A stretch of DNA of 55,753 nucleotides from DRTC01 sp964521025 (GTDB taxonomy: Bacteria > Cloacimonadota > Cloacimonadia > Cloacimonadales > TCS61), in the NCBI GenBank assembly GCA_964521025.1, contig CAZFPK010000019.1:1-55753 (forward strand). Reading direction: 5' to 3'. The notes under the pieces were generated by a model. That model saw only the letters and a list, made by a program, of their open reading frames with translations, searched no databases and had not been told where the DNA came from. The translations under genes and the position numbers were made by a program. This document shows positions 7,425-15,204 of the stretch, piece by piece (the stretch's first letter is position 1; each line of letters opens with the position of its first letter).

Positions 7425-9712
7425 TATTCTTCCTCACTAAATAACTTTAAATTTTTATTACCATAAATTTGAGGATCTTGAATATAAGCATCACCTTTTT
7501 CAAATGAAGCATCATGAACTTGAACACTAATATCTTTATAAATCAAATTCAAATCATGTTTCTTGCTATCAATTAAGCTTTTGATTAAATAATAGGAAAA
7601 CATTCGATGTCCTTTTTCATCAAAACTATTGGAGAATTGATTATCTTTTCCTGCTGTGAGGATTACCATTTTTTCTATATTGAATTGAATTTCCTTAGTT
7701 TTGATCAAACCGGGAGCAACACCTTTAAATAAAGGAATATTATCGGTTTTTCCACTAAAACAAGCATCGATAAAAGCAAAAACTTTTTCTGCTTTTGAAT
7801 CGGAAAGTTTTTTATAAATATTAGATAGGTTAAATTCAGATTCTTTGGAAATGTAATCTACAATTTTATCTTTGGGTAGAATAAAAGATTCCTGACTTTT
7901 TGGAACCGGAACACCGTGTCCGCTATAATAAAAATAAATTATATCTCCTTCTTTGACATTATCAATCAACCTTTGCAGGTTATCTTTAATTTTTCCGCTG
8001 GTGGCTTCGTTTTCTATCAATGCATAAGTATTCCTGTCTTTAATTCCAAATACTTTCTGAGCTGTTTCTTTAAAAAGTACAGCACTGTTTTTAGAAAAAA
8101 CTACAGGATCCGTTTCATCATAATCTTCAACTGCAATAATAAAAAGCCACTTCTTGGGATCCTCAGGTTTACTCTCTAATTTCTCAACAAGAGGTGTTAT
8201 ATCATCATTATAAGTTAATCCTTTTGCATCCGGAGATTCTCCGTAATGAATAGCACTTACCCGATAAGTATCGATAAGATTTGGATTTTGTAACTCCAGG
8301 TTCATTTGTTGTTCTGAATCAAAATCTATTTTTTTATCTTCTAATGCTACTTCTATCGTTTCCGGTTTGAAGTCTTCATCTGTTAATGTAGCAATATATT
8401 GTTCATTATTATAATTAACTTTTATCTGATTGAGATTTATTGAATTATCTTCAATTGAATAAATTGCAATGGGATCGACCTCATTTATTTTTGAATAAAA
8501 TTCTTCTGCTATCGATAAGGGTATATTCAATGATATTCTTTTTTGATAATCTGAATTAGAAGCTTTTAAATCGACATACATTATTTCTGTTTCCGCATCA
8601 TAAACCGGATTTTCTAAAATGGGTTCACCCATTACTTCAAAAAATGCATTTCTGGTAAATTCCATTACTTTTTCTGGAAGTTTTTCCTTCTTTTGTTTCT
8701 GTTCCTCTTTTATTTTTTCTATGTCATTCTCATATTCCAATGTTAGTTGTTCGATTATTATGTTTCTTTCTTCCACATCTTTTCTATATGTCTCTTGAAG
8801 AACATTTATTTGTAATTGCCTTTTGTCCATTGCTTCCTGTACTCTTTTATCAAACATTTCTTTTTTCTCAAATTGACTTTTAACTAAAGTAGGAAGAGAA
8901 GGAAGTTCTGGTTTTTTTATAACCGGTGGAATTTTTGGATTTATATCTATTGCATTTCTGGGTAATAGAAAGGTATTAATACTATTTTGTATAATTTCTT
9001 TTATTGTTTTAAAAGGTGTATTTGAATGGGTATTTTCTTTGCATAAATAACCCGACCAAATTATATTATTTAATGTTTTTTTCATACTATCGTTACTTAA
9101 TGAGTTGGTTTTAGCTATATACATTGCATATTGTCTAATTTTTTTATTATTAGAAAGTTCTTTGTATATTATTGGTAAGAATTCCTTTTTTATATTTTTT
9201 ATTGCTTCTCTCTCTGCACGATCTATCGCAGTTTCAACACTTGATGATGACGTACCCTCACCTCTCTCTATAAACTTTTCTGCAATAAATGCAAGTTCAT
9301 AATCGTTTGAATCCAATACTCTTAATTCTACTGAAAAAGCTAAATCGTATGTAGCAACGAACATATACCCATCACTATATGAACCATCCTTTATTTTATA
9401 TAAATCAATCTTTTTTTTAGTTGGGTTAAATGTTTTGGGTATTATTTTTATATCACAATTTTCATTTTTCTTAATTAACTTAAAAGGTTTTTTTAATTTT
9501 TTTAGCTGTGAATAAACGAGTTTATTTTCCCAGTTACCAATATTAGTAAATAAACCAGCGAGGTTCTTATTCCTAATACCAGAAAGATCCAATTTTTCTT
9601 TTGATACAAAGACTTTTAAAAGTTCATTATCATTCTTCTTTTTCCCATAAACAGTTGAAGTGAATAAAATTATGCATAGAATGCAAAGTACTATTTTTTT
9701 AAATTTACACAT
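7424..9712 (-). CDS. Exported caspase-like (peptidase C14) protein
   Basis: A 762-residue protein with a signal peptide (about 1-23). About 30-230 is an LPP20-like/beta region with VETAIDRAEREAIKN, and about 290-350 is a charged coiled coil. A C-terminal caspase-fold domain starts near WLFIIAVEDYDETDP (about 540). The catalytic dyad is visible, with His near 598 in YYSGHG and Cys near 647 in FIDACFSG. Prokaryotic members of this clan usually cut after basic residues. The domain order and export are unusual compared with cytosolic metacaspases. It is first in a two-gene operon with the LPP20/DUF4384 protein. Substrate and activation are unknown. Confidence 0.85.
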   Translation of the reverse strand: MCKFKKIVLCILCIILFTSTVYGKKKNDNELLKVFVSKEKLDLSGIRNKNLAGLFTNIGNWENKLVYSQLKKLKKPFKLIKKNENCDIKIIPKTFNPTKKKIDLYKIKDGSYSDGYMFVATYDLAFSVELRVLDSNDYELAFIAEKFIERGEGTSSSSVETAIDRAEREAIKNIKKEFLPIIYKELSNNKKIRQYAMYIAKTNSLSNDSMKKTLNNIIWSGYLCKENTHSNTPFKTIKEIIQNSINTFLLPRNAIDINPKIPPVIKKPELPSLPTLVKSQFEKKEMFDKRVQEAMDKRQLQINVLQETYRKDVEERNIIIEQLTLEYENDIEKIKEEQKQKKEKLPEKVMEFTRNAFFEVMGEPILENPVYDAETEIMYVDLKASNSDYQKRISLNIPLSIAEEFYSKINEVDPIAIYSIEDNSINLNQIKVNYNNEQYIATLTDEDFKPETIEVALEDKKIDFDSEQQMNLELQNPNLIDTYRVSAIHYGESPDAKGLTYNDDITPLVEKLESKPEDPKKWLFIIAVEDYDETDPVVFSKNSAVLFKETAQKVFGIKDRNTYALIENEATSGKIKDNLQRLIDNVKEGDIIYFYYSGHGVPVPKSQESFILPKDKIVDYISKESEFNLSNIYKKLSDSKAEKVFAFIDACFSGKTDNIPLFKGVAPGLIKTKEIQFNIEKMVILTAGKDNQFSNSFDEKGHRMFSYYLIKSLIDSKKHDLNLIYKDISVQVHDASFEKGDAYIQDPQIYGNKNLKLFSEEE

Positions 9713-10029
9713 TATATTCTCCTCTTGAATATTTTGTTAATTTTTTTTCTATTTCCTTCTTGAAATACTACTCTTTCTCTGATAAACTTCCAGAAATCCC
9801 TTTCAAAAAAAAACTCCCAAAATAACCTAAATTCTCAATTCTATCCTGAATATTGCTTATTTCGATAAGTTGATAAAAATTTCTGACTCTAATTCCTTGC
9901 AAGTAAAAAAAAAGAAATTTATTAAAATCAAAACAAGCAAAGTCTTGTGACAAATTCTAAAAAAAAATTTGATGAGTTTTTTCATTATATTTTCATTCCC
10001 AAACTTTCAGATTTCGCGATGTATCTATT

Positions 10030-10203
10030 TCTCAACTTGGCAAGTTGAGTTACGATCCGTAAAACAATTCGCCTGAATTGTTCAGGAACTCAAACATCTT
10101 GTTTGAGAATTATAAAACCAAACTTGTTGGTTTGATTACAAAAGGTTTCGGAACAAGTTCCGAACTACTCTCAACTTGGCAAGTTGAGTTACGATCCGTA
10201 AAA
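10030..10203. repeat. Tandem array of short palindromes bounded by a 35-bp exact direct repeat
   Basis: The exact repeat occupies 10030-10064 and 10169-10203, each containing CTCAACTTG-G-CAAGTTGAG. Between the copies are further self-complementary words: ACAATTC-gcct-GAATTGT, CTCAAAC-atctt-GTTTGAG, an AACC/GGTT hairpin around caaacttgttgg, and GGAAC-aa-GTTCC. Part of the array recurs at 6166-6205. Confidence 0.8.
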
Positions 10204-10207
10204 GATA

Positions 10208-10236
10208 AAAAGACGAGATCACCTGATCCCGTCTTT
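10208..10236 (-). terminator. Intrinsic terminator of the membrane pyrophosphatase gene
   Basis: The arms aaagacgagatca and tgatcccgtcttt pair over 13 bases with one mismatch and almost no loop. On the minus strand a T-rich run (TTTTTATC) follows. It lies 25 bp beyond the gene's stop codon. Confidence 0.8.
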
Positions 10237-10260
10237 ATTTATTTATGTTACAGATTTTCT

Positions 10261-13200
10261 TTATTCATCGTCCAGACCGGATATTTTATGTTTAACTCTA
10301 TTTAGTTGATAGTCTGCTCTTTTCTTGATATTATCGATTTGTTTCTGTTCGTAGGTTAATTGCTTTTCCCACTGTGAAAGAATGTAATTATTATCATTCA
10401 TATTTTTCCTGATAATGATGATATCTTTTTCAGCTTGCAGTTTAACCTGGTAATTCTGCTGAAGTTCATATTTCAATTTATTCGTACTTTCTGTGTCTTG
10501 ATCTTTAGCTGCCAGTTCCCTGTTTATGCTGTTGATTTCCTTCTCTGCTTTTTTCTTGATCCCGCTGACATTATCAAAATCATCCTGAAGTTGATTCTGT
10601 TTTAAAGTTCTGATCACATTTTTTTCCACGAAGTTTCTGCGTACATCTTCCAGGTATTTCTGGGCTCGCATTAAAATATCATTGATCAATTGAAACTTGG
10701 TGAAAAGACCTTCTACATCACCAGGTCGGATCGAATCCATTTCCTCGAGTTGTTTCATCAGCTTTGCCAGTTCGGATTCAGCTTGCATTCTCATATCATT
10801 GACTTGTCGGAATTCCTCGCTAAACTGGTGATCCTGTTTAACCGGAACAGTTTCTTCTTTGAATACTATTTCTTTTTCAGGAACAACTTCAGTCTGTTTC
10901 TTTTCCTGCTCTCTTTTTGTTTGCAGGTCTTTCAACTCCTGCATTAATTTATTTTCTCGTTCCGTACTTACCACAGCTTTTTCATCGAGTTGATTTTTCA
11001 GGTTTTCCAGTTCCTTTTCTGTTTGCAGTTGCTGGTCTCTCATTAGTTGCATTTCTTTCTGAAAATCGAGATCTTCCTGAGAAACGACATCTTTTTTATC
11101 TTCTATAATTTCAGATTTTTCGACGATTATCTCTTTCTTTCCGCTGTAAATTGATTCTACGAATGGAGAATAAGCAACGATCAGTCCGGCAAAAACAATA
11201 CTGACCATACTCATCAATTTGATCAGGATATTGATGGAAGGACCTGCCGTATCTTTGAAAGGATCTCCAACCGTATCGCCCACAACACATGCTTTATGAT
11301 AATCGGAACCTTTACCGCCGTGAGCGCCGGTCTCGATATATTTTTTCGCATTATCCCAGGCACCGCCGGAATTGTTCATCATAATGGCGAGGACAAACCC
11401 GGTTGCCAGACCTCCGGCAAGAAGTCCCATCACTCCAGCAACTCCTAAAATCAAACCAATCAAAACAGGTGTCAGGATTCCGATCAGAGCCGGTGCAACC
11501 ATCTCTTTTTGCGCTCCTTGGGTCGAGATAGTAACGCATTTTGCATATTCAGGTTCGGATGTTCCCTCCAGGATTCCGGGAATTTCTTTGAATTGCCGCC
11601 GCACTTCTGCAACCATTGCTCCGGCTGCCCGACCAACCGCTTTGATCGTAAAAGCGGCGAAAACAAAGGTTACCATTGATCCTACGAAAATGCCGATGAG
11701 GAATTTCGGGTTCATTAAATTTATTTGAAAGTAATTGATAAAATCATTGATCGATGCTTCGTGCAGGGGAATTTTTTCCATAAATTCGGAAGTATATTGG
11801 ATATTCAGGAATTTCTCGCCCAGCAAGTGTAAACCGGTTCGAACTTCTTCCAAATATGCTGCCAGCAGAGCCATCGCTGTCAAAGCTGCGGAACCGATAG
11901 CAAAACCTTTCCCTGTTGCTGCAGTTGTATTTCCAACAGAATCGAGAGCATCGGTTCTTTCCCTGACATTTTTGGGAAGTTTACTCATTTCCGCATTTCC
12001 ACCGGCATTATCAGCGATCGGACCGAAAGCGTCCATTGCTAATGTCACCCCGAGAGTTGCCAGCATGCCGACAGCTCCGAAACCTATTCCGTACAGACCC
12101 ATTGCCGGAGTCTGGAAACCTTTGCTCACACTGAAAGCAGCTAAAATCCCGATCCCGATAATGATCACCGGAGCTGCTACCGATTTCATCCCGACTGCCA
12201 GTCCGTCGATGATCACGGTTGCCGGACCGAATTCCGCCTGCTCAGCAATTCCCTGCGTCGGTTTATAACTATGAGAAGTCGAACGCTCCGTAAAATACCC
12301 GATCAAAATTCCGGCAAATAACCCGATAATACTCGCTAGGAAAACTCCGAGAGAATATTCGGCAGGAAGCATGAATTTGGTTACGAAAAAGGCAACGATC
12401 GCGATCAGGATGGAACTGCCGTAAACTCCTTTGTTCAATGCGAACATCAGATCTTTTGTATCCGCGTCTTCTTTCGTGGAAGCCATGTAAATTCCCAAAA
12501 TGGAAAGAAATGCTCCCACTCCAGCCAGAACCATTGGAGCTGTTACGAACTTGATGGCAATATCATGAGCCCAACCGTTTATTCCGGCAAGTTGCGTAAA
12601 AGCTGCCATTCCGAGAGCAGCTGTTGCCAGGATCGAACCTGCGTAAGATTCATACAGGTCTGCTCCCATACCGGCAACATCCCCGACATTATCTCCGACA
12701 TTATCGGCAATTGTGGCGGGATTTCTCGGATCATCTTCGGGAATTCCGGCTTCTACTTTTCCAACCAGGTCTGCTCCTACATCCGCGGCTTTGGTATAAA
12801 TTCCTCCGCCAAGACGGGCAAAAAGTGCCTGCGTCGAAGCTCCCATACCGAAACTCAGCATAATGACAGTGATCGTATGCAGATCATATTTAAAATGATT
12901 CAAAGCAAAAAACCAGCCGGAAATATCGACAAGAGCAAGTCCGACCACAACCAGTCCCATCACACCACCGGCTCTGAATGCGACTTTCAAACCTCTATTC
13001 AAACTTACGGTCGCGGCTTGTGTAGTTCTATTGGAAGCAAGAGTCGCGGTGTTCATCCCGATCCAACCGGCAAGTCCGCTGAAAAATCCTCCGGTCAAAA
13101 AAGCCCAGGGAATCAGCCAGTGCAAGACATGCAGCACATGAGCCATGATATTAAAAACGATGAAAGCAATAACAAAGAAAAGTGCAACTCCTTTATATTG

Positions 13201-13362
13201 CTGTTTCAAATAAGCAAAAGCACCGTCCCGAACATGCTGCGCAATCGTCTGCATCTGCTCTGTTCCGGGATCGGACCTTTTAACACTCCGAAACAAAATA
13301 TATGAAAAGATCAACGCGATAATTGCTCCGGCAGGAGCAACATACCAGATTACAGGTATCAT
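10261..13362 (-). CDS. hppA: K+-dependent membrane pyrophosphatase with a long C-terminal coiled coil
   Basis: Integral membrane ion-pumping pyrophosphatase that couples PPi hydrolysis to export of H+ or Na+. The hydrophobic core (residues 1 to about 730) has the catalytic signature around 207 (GADLVGKVEAGIPEDDPRNP, then NVGDNVGDVAGMGAD) and the late motif DTVGDPFKDTAGPS. GNTTAATGKG near 475 has Ala where K+-independent enzymes have Lys, which predicts K+ dependence. I could not decide between H+ and Na+. After the last helix (AYSPFVESIYSG) come about 300 extra charged residues of heptad-like coiled coil, making 1033 residues against about 650-800 in the family. It is a single continuous frame, so the fusion looks real. 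The terminator at 10208-10236 follows. Confidence 0.95.
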   Translation of the reverse strand: MIPVIWYVAPAGAIIALIFSYILFRSVKRSDPGTEQMQTIAQHVRDGAFAYLKQQYKGVALFFVIAFIVFNIMAHVLHVLHWLIPWAFLTGGFFSGLAGWIGMNTATLASNRTTQAATVSLNRGLKVAFRAGGVMGLVVVGLALVDISGWFFALNHFKYDLHTITVIMLSFGMGASTQALFARLGGGIYTKAADVGADLVGKVEAGIPEDDPRNPATIADNVGDNVGDVAGMGADLYESYAGSILATAALGMAAFTQLAGINGWAHDIAIKFVTAPMVLAGVGAFLSILGIYMASTKEDADTKDLMFALNKGVYGSSILIAIVAFFVTKFMLPAEYSLGVFLASIIGLFAGILIGYFTERSTSHSYKPTQGIAEQAEFGPATVIIDGLAVGMKSVAAPVIIIGIGILAAFSVSKGFQTPAMGLYGIGFGAVGMLATLGVTLAMDAFGPIADNAGGNAEMSKLPKNVRERTDALDSVGNTTAATGKGFAIGSAALTAMALLAAYLEEVRTGLHLLGEKFLNIQYTSEFMEKIPLHEASINDFINYFQINLMNPKFLIGIFVGSMVTFVFAAFTIKAVGRAAGAMVAEVRRQFKEIPGILEGTSEPEYAKCVTISTQGAQKEMVAPALIGILTPVLIGLILGVAGVMGLLAGGLATGFVLAIMMNNSGGAWDNAKKYIETGAHGGKGSDYHKACVVGDTVGDPFKDTAGPSINILIKLMSMVSIVFAGLIVAYSPFVESIYSGKKEIIVEKSEIIEDKKDVVSQEDLDFQKEMQLMRDQQLQTEKELENLKNQLDEKAVVSTERENKLMQELKDLQTKREQEKKQTEVVPEKEIVFKEETVPVKQDHQFSEEFRQVNDMRMQAESELAKLMKQLEEMDSIRPGDVEGLFTKFQLINDILMRAQKYLEDVRRNFVEKNVIRTLKQNQLQDDFDNVSGIKKKAEKEINSINRELAAKDQDTESTNKLKYELQQNYQVKLQAEKDIIIIRKNMNDNNYILSQWEKQLTYEQKQIDNIKKRADYQLNRVKHKISGLDDE

Positions 13363-13613
13363 AAATTATCCTCCAAAAAGTTTTAATTGTGTTAAAAAAT
13401 TTTCAGGGTTTATTTTGTCAAGATTAGCAGATTTGAGTGCGTTTGATAATTTGTTATGTTTTATGAAATTATGATTAAGTGGTGGAGAAATCATTTGACA
13501 CAAATATCGGAATATTTAAAGAAACAATAAAGTGATATTTCAAAATCACTAAAAGAAAAGAAGAAAATTCATGGGTATTAAGTGAATAAAATAGCAATAA
13601 AGGAAAAAAGTTT

Positions 13614-14327
13614 ATGAAAAAATTAACTTTAACAATTATTATTTTGACCATTTTTACATCTATTAATCCAACAGAACAAGCAGAAGTCGGATACGCTGGA
13701 GCATTGAAGAATTTTATGCATAAAGGAGATATTTCTGCAGAATTCTCACTCTCCGAATTTGTTGGAAAAGAACACATCTATGCTCTGGGTGCGGTTGAGA
13801 AGTTGAAAGGAGAGATCCAGATATTTGATAGTGAGCCAATTATATCTTATGCTGAAAACGGTAATGTTATGTTCGACAATACTCTCAAAAAAAATGCATC
13901 TTTGATTGTTTATGCACAAGTTTCGGAATGGGAAAACATCCAGATTCCGGAAAATATCATAACTCGAAATCAGTTTGAAGAATATATCCAAAAGGCTGCA
14001 ATTGACAAAAGCTTAGATATTGAGAAACCATTCTCTTTTTTAATTGAAGGTAAGATCAATTATATCGACTGGCATGTTATCGATTGGAACATAAATGATC
14101 CAGTTCATACACATGAAAAACATATGAATTCAGGTCTAAATGGTAGAATCACAGATGCAGAAGTTGTCGTTTTAGGGTTTTATTCAAATAAACATAAAAC
14201 AATTTTCACGCATCATACTTCTAACCTGCACATGCATTTTAAAAAAAATGATAATTCTCTGGCAGGTCATATCGATGATATGGATTTGGGAAAAAATATG
14301 ATCTTGAAATTACCAGTTTCAAATTAG
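13614..14327 (+). CDS. Exported acetolactate-decarboxylase-like protein
   Basis: A 237-residue protein with a signal peptide (1-20). The body resembles the acetolactate decarboxylase family (PF03306): GALKNFMHKGDIS, then FVGKEHIYALGAVEKLKGEI, then PFSFLIEGKI. The metal-binding pattern H-x-H-x10-H is intact (LHMHF...AGHI), matching the three Zn ligands of that family. The stretch after IEGKI reads NYIDWHVI, where I would expect the conserved active-site Arg, and the C-terminal tail is short. It may therefore be a divergent member with another substrate. AAGGA precedes ATG 13614. It is divergent from the pyrophosphatase gene across 250 bp with no recognisable site. Confidence 0.65.
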   Translation: MKKLTLTIIILTIFTSINPTEQAEVGYAGALKNFMHKGDISAEFSLSEFVGKEHIYALGAVEKLKGEIQIFDSEPIISYAENGNVMFDNTLKKNASLIVYAQVSEWENIQIPENIITRNQFEEYIQKAAIDKSLDIEKPFSFLIEGKINYIDWHVIDWNINDPVHTHEKHMNSGLNGRITDAEVVVLGFYSNKHKTIFTHHTSNLHMHFKKNDNSLAGHIDDMDLGKNMILKLPVSN

Positions 14328-14344
14328 TTTAAAAAAAAAATCTT

Positions 14345-14449
14345 TTAAAACTCCACCATCACTCCACCAACGATCATTCGTCCCCACTAATAGATATCTT
14401 CCACATCTCCGTCTGAGAGATAATTATAACTCCGGATATTTTTGTATTT
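14345..14449 (-). pseudogene. Decayed duplicate of the TonB receptor C-terminus (35 codons)
   Basis: Read on the minus strand this encodes SYNYLSDGDVEDIY-stop-WGRMIVGGVMVEF-stop. It aligns codon for codon and without gaps with the last 35 codons of the receptor at 15205-15309 (SYNYLDNGEIEEIY-Q-WGRMVIGGVMVEF). A Gln codon is replaced by TAG, and no coding continues upstream of about 14450. It is a remnant of a paralogue or a local duplication. Confidence 0.85.
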
Positions 14450-14508
14450 CCAACGAAACTAAATAATTTTTCATTTGCTTGTGTTAACATATTTGTTATA
14501 TTAATATT

Positions 14509-14841
14509 ATGAAATGGAGCATAGAATATTATAATGAAGATGTTGAAGAAGCCATTCTAAATTTACCGGATGGCTTATTAGCTCGTTATTTACGATTGAC
14601 AGATCTGATGCTCGAATTTGGTATAAATTTAGGTTTGCCACATACAAAAGCAATTAAAGAGGATCTTTTCGAACTTCGTGTAAAAAGTAAAGAAGGAATC
14701 GCGAGAATTTTTTAATGTACAAAAATCGGAAAAGTGATTATTATACTCCATGCGTTTATTAAGAAATCACAGAAAATTCCCAGAAAGGAATTTAAAATTG
14801 CTTATACGCGAATGAAAGAGGTAAAAAAACATGAATCATAA
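14509..14841 (+). pseudogene. RelE/HigB-type (phage Gp49-like) toxin with an in-frame stop
   Basis: The open part (68 residues) begins MKWSIEYYNEDVEEAILNLP and runs to ELRVKSKEGIARIF, typical of Gp49/HigB-family mRNA interferases. The frame then hits TAA at 14713-14715. Continuing in the same frame gives CTKIGKVIIILHAFIKKSQK and RKEFKIAYTRMKEV, which is the expected C-terminal half. One codon, where the family normally has Tyr (TAT/TAC), has become TAA. The restored product would be 110 codons and end at 14841, overlapping the antitoxin by 11 bases as in intact pairs. The toxin is therefore probably dead, or truncated to 68 residues. A sequencing error cannot be excluded. Confidence 0.85.
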
Positions 14842-15118
14842 CGAATTAAAAAGGAAAGCGTTAAATAAAAAAGGTGTTAAAGCGGAATATGAAGCTCTCG
14901 AGCCAGATTTCATTCTTTTGAAAAACTTGCTTTCAGCTCGCAAAAAAGCAGGTTTTAGCCAAGTAAAAATGGCAAAACTTATGGGTACAAAAGCACCTGC
15001 GATTTCTCGTCTCGAGTCCTCATTAACGAGCGGTAAACATTCTCCATCTCTTGCTACTTTGAGGAAATATGTAGAGGTTTTGGGTTATCACCTGGAAATC
15101 AGACTTGTTCGGAATTAA
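14831..15118 (+). CDS. XRE-family antitoxin (HigA-like)
   Basis: A 95-residue DNA-binding protein. Residues about 31-80 form a helix-turn-helix (LLSARKKAGFSQVKMAKLMG, then APAISRLESS), and the C-terminus is YVEVLGYHLEIRLV, typical of antitoxins paired with Gp49-type toxins. It would bind and neutralise the toxin and repress the operon. Its start overlaps the 3' end of the interrupted toxin gene. The frame is intact although the toxin is broken. Confidence 0.88.
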   Translation: MNHNELKRKALNKKGVKAEYEALEPDFILLKNLLSARKKAGFSQVKMAKLMGTKAPAISRLESSLTSGKHSPSLATLRKYVEVLGYHLEIRLVRN

Positions 15119-15204
15119 ATGCAGCAAGAATATTTCTACAGGATTATTGTTGCTTTGGAGCGAGGAAACGAGAAAGTAATATTCCGCTATCATTATCAAC
15201 TTCC

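Larger units (their letters stand above)
9713..10260. other. Gene-free region rich in short palindromes
   Basis: A 548-bp interval between the caspase and pyrophosphatase genes, both on the minus strand. The left half (to about 10000) is AT-rich without convincing coding potential. The right half holds the palindrome array described at 10030-10203 and the pyrophosphatase terminator. Confidence 0.6.

Noticed and set aside
9768..9953. A 61-residue open frame upstream of the caspase gene
   Set aside because: AT-rich, low-complexity, with no ribosome site; likely chance.
10030..10203. CRISPR-like array
   Set aside because: The repeat units differ in sequence, spacers are not of even length and no cas genes are near; palindromic hairpins explain it better.
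12565..13305. A 246-residue open frame opposite the pyrophosphatase gene
   Set aside because: It lies wholly on the antisense strand of a well-conserved membrane enzyme and shows no family pattern.
14509..14715. Treating the 68-residue toxin part as a complete short toxin
   Set aside because: The continuation in the same frame beyond TAA encodes the expected C-terminal half, so the open part is a truncation.
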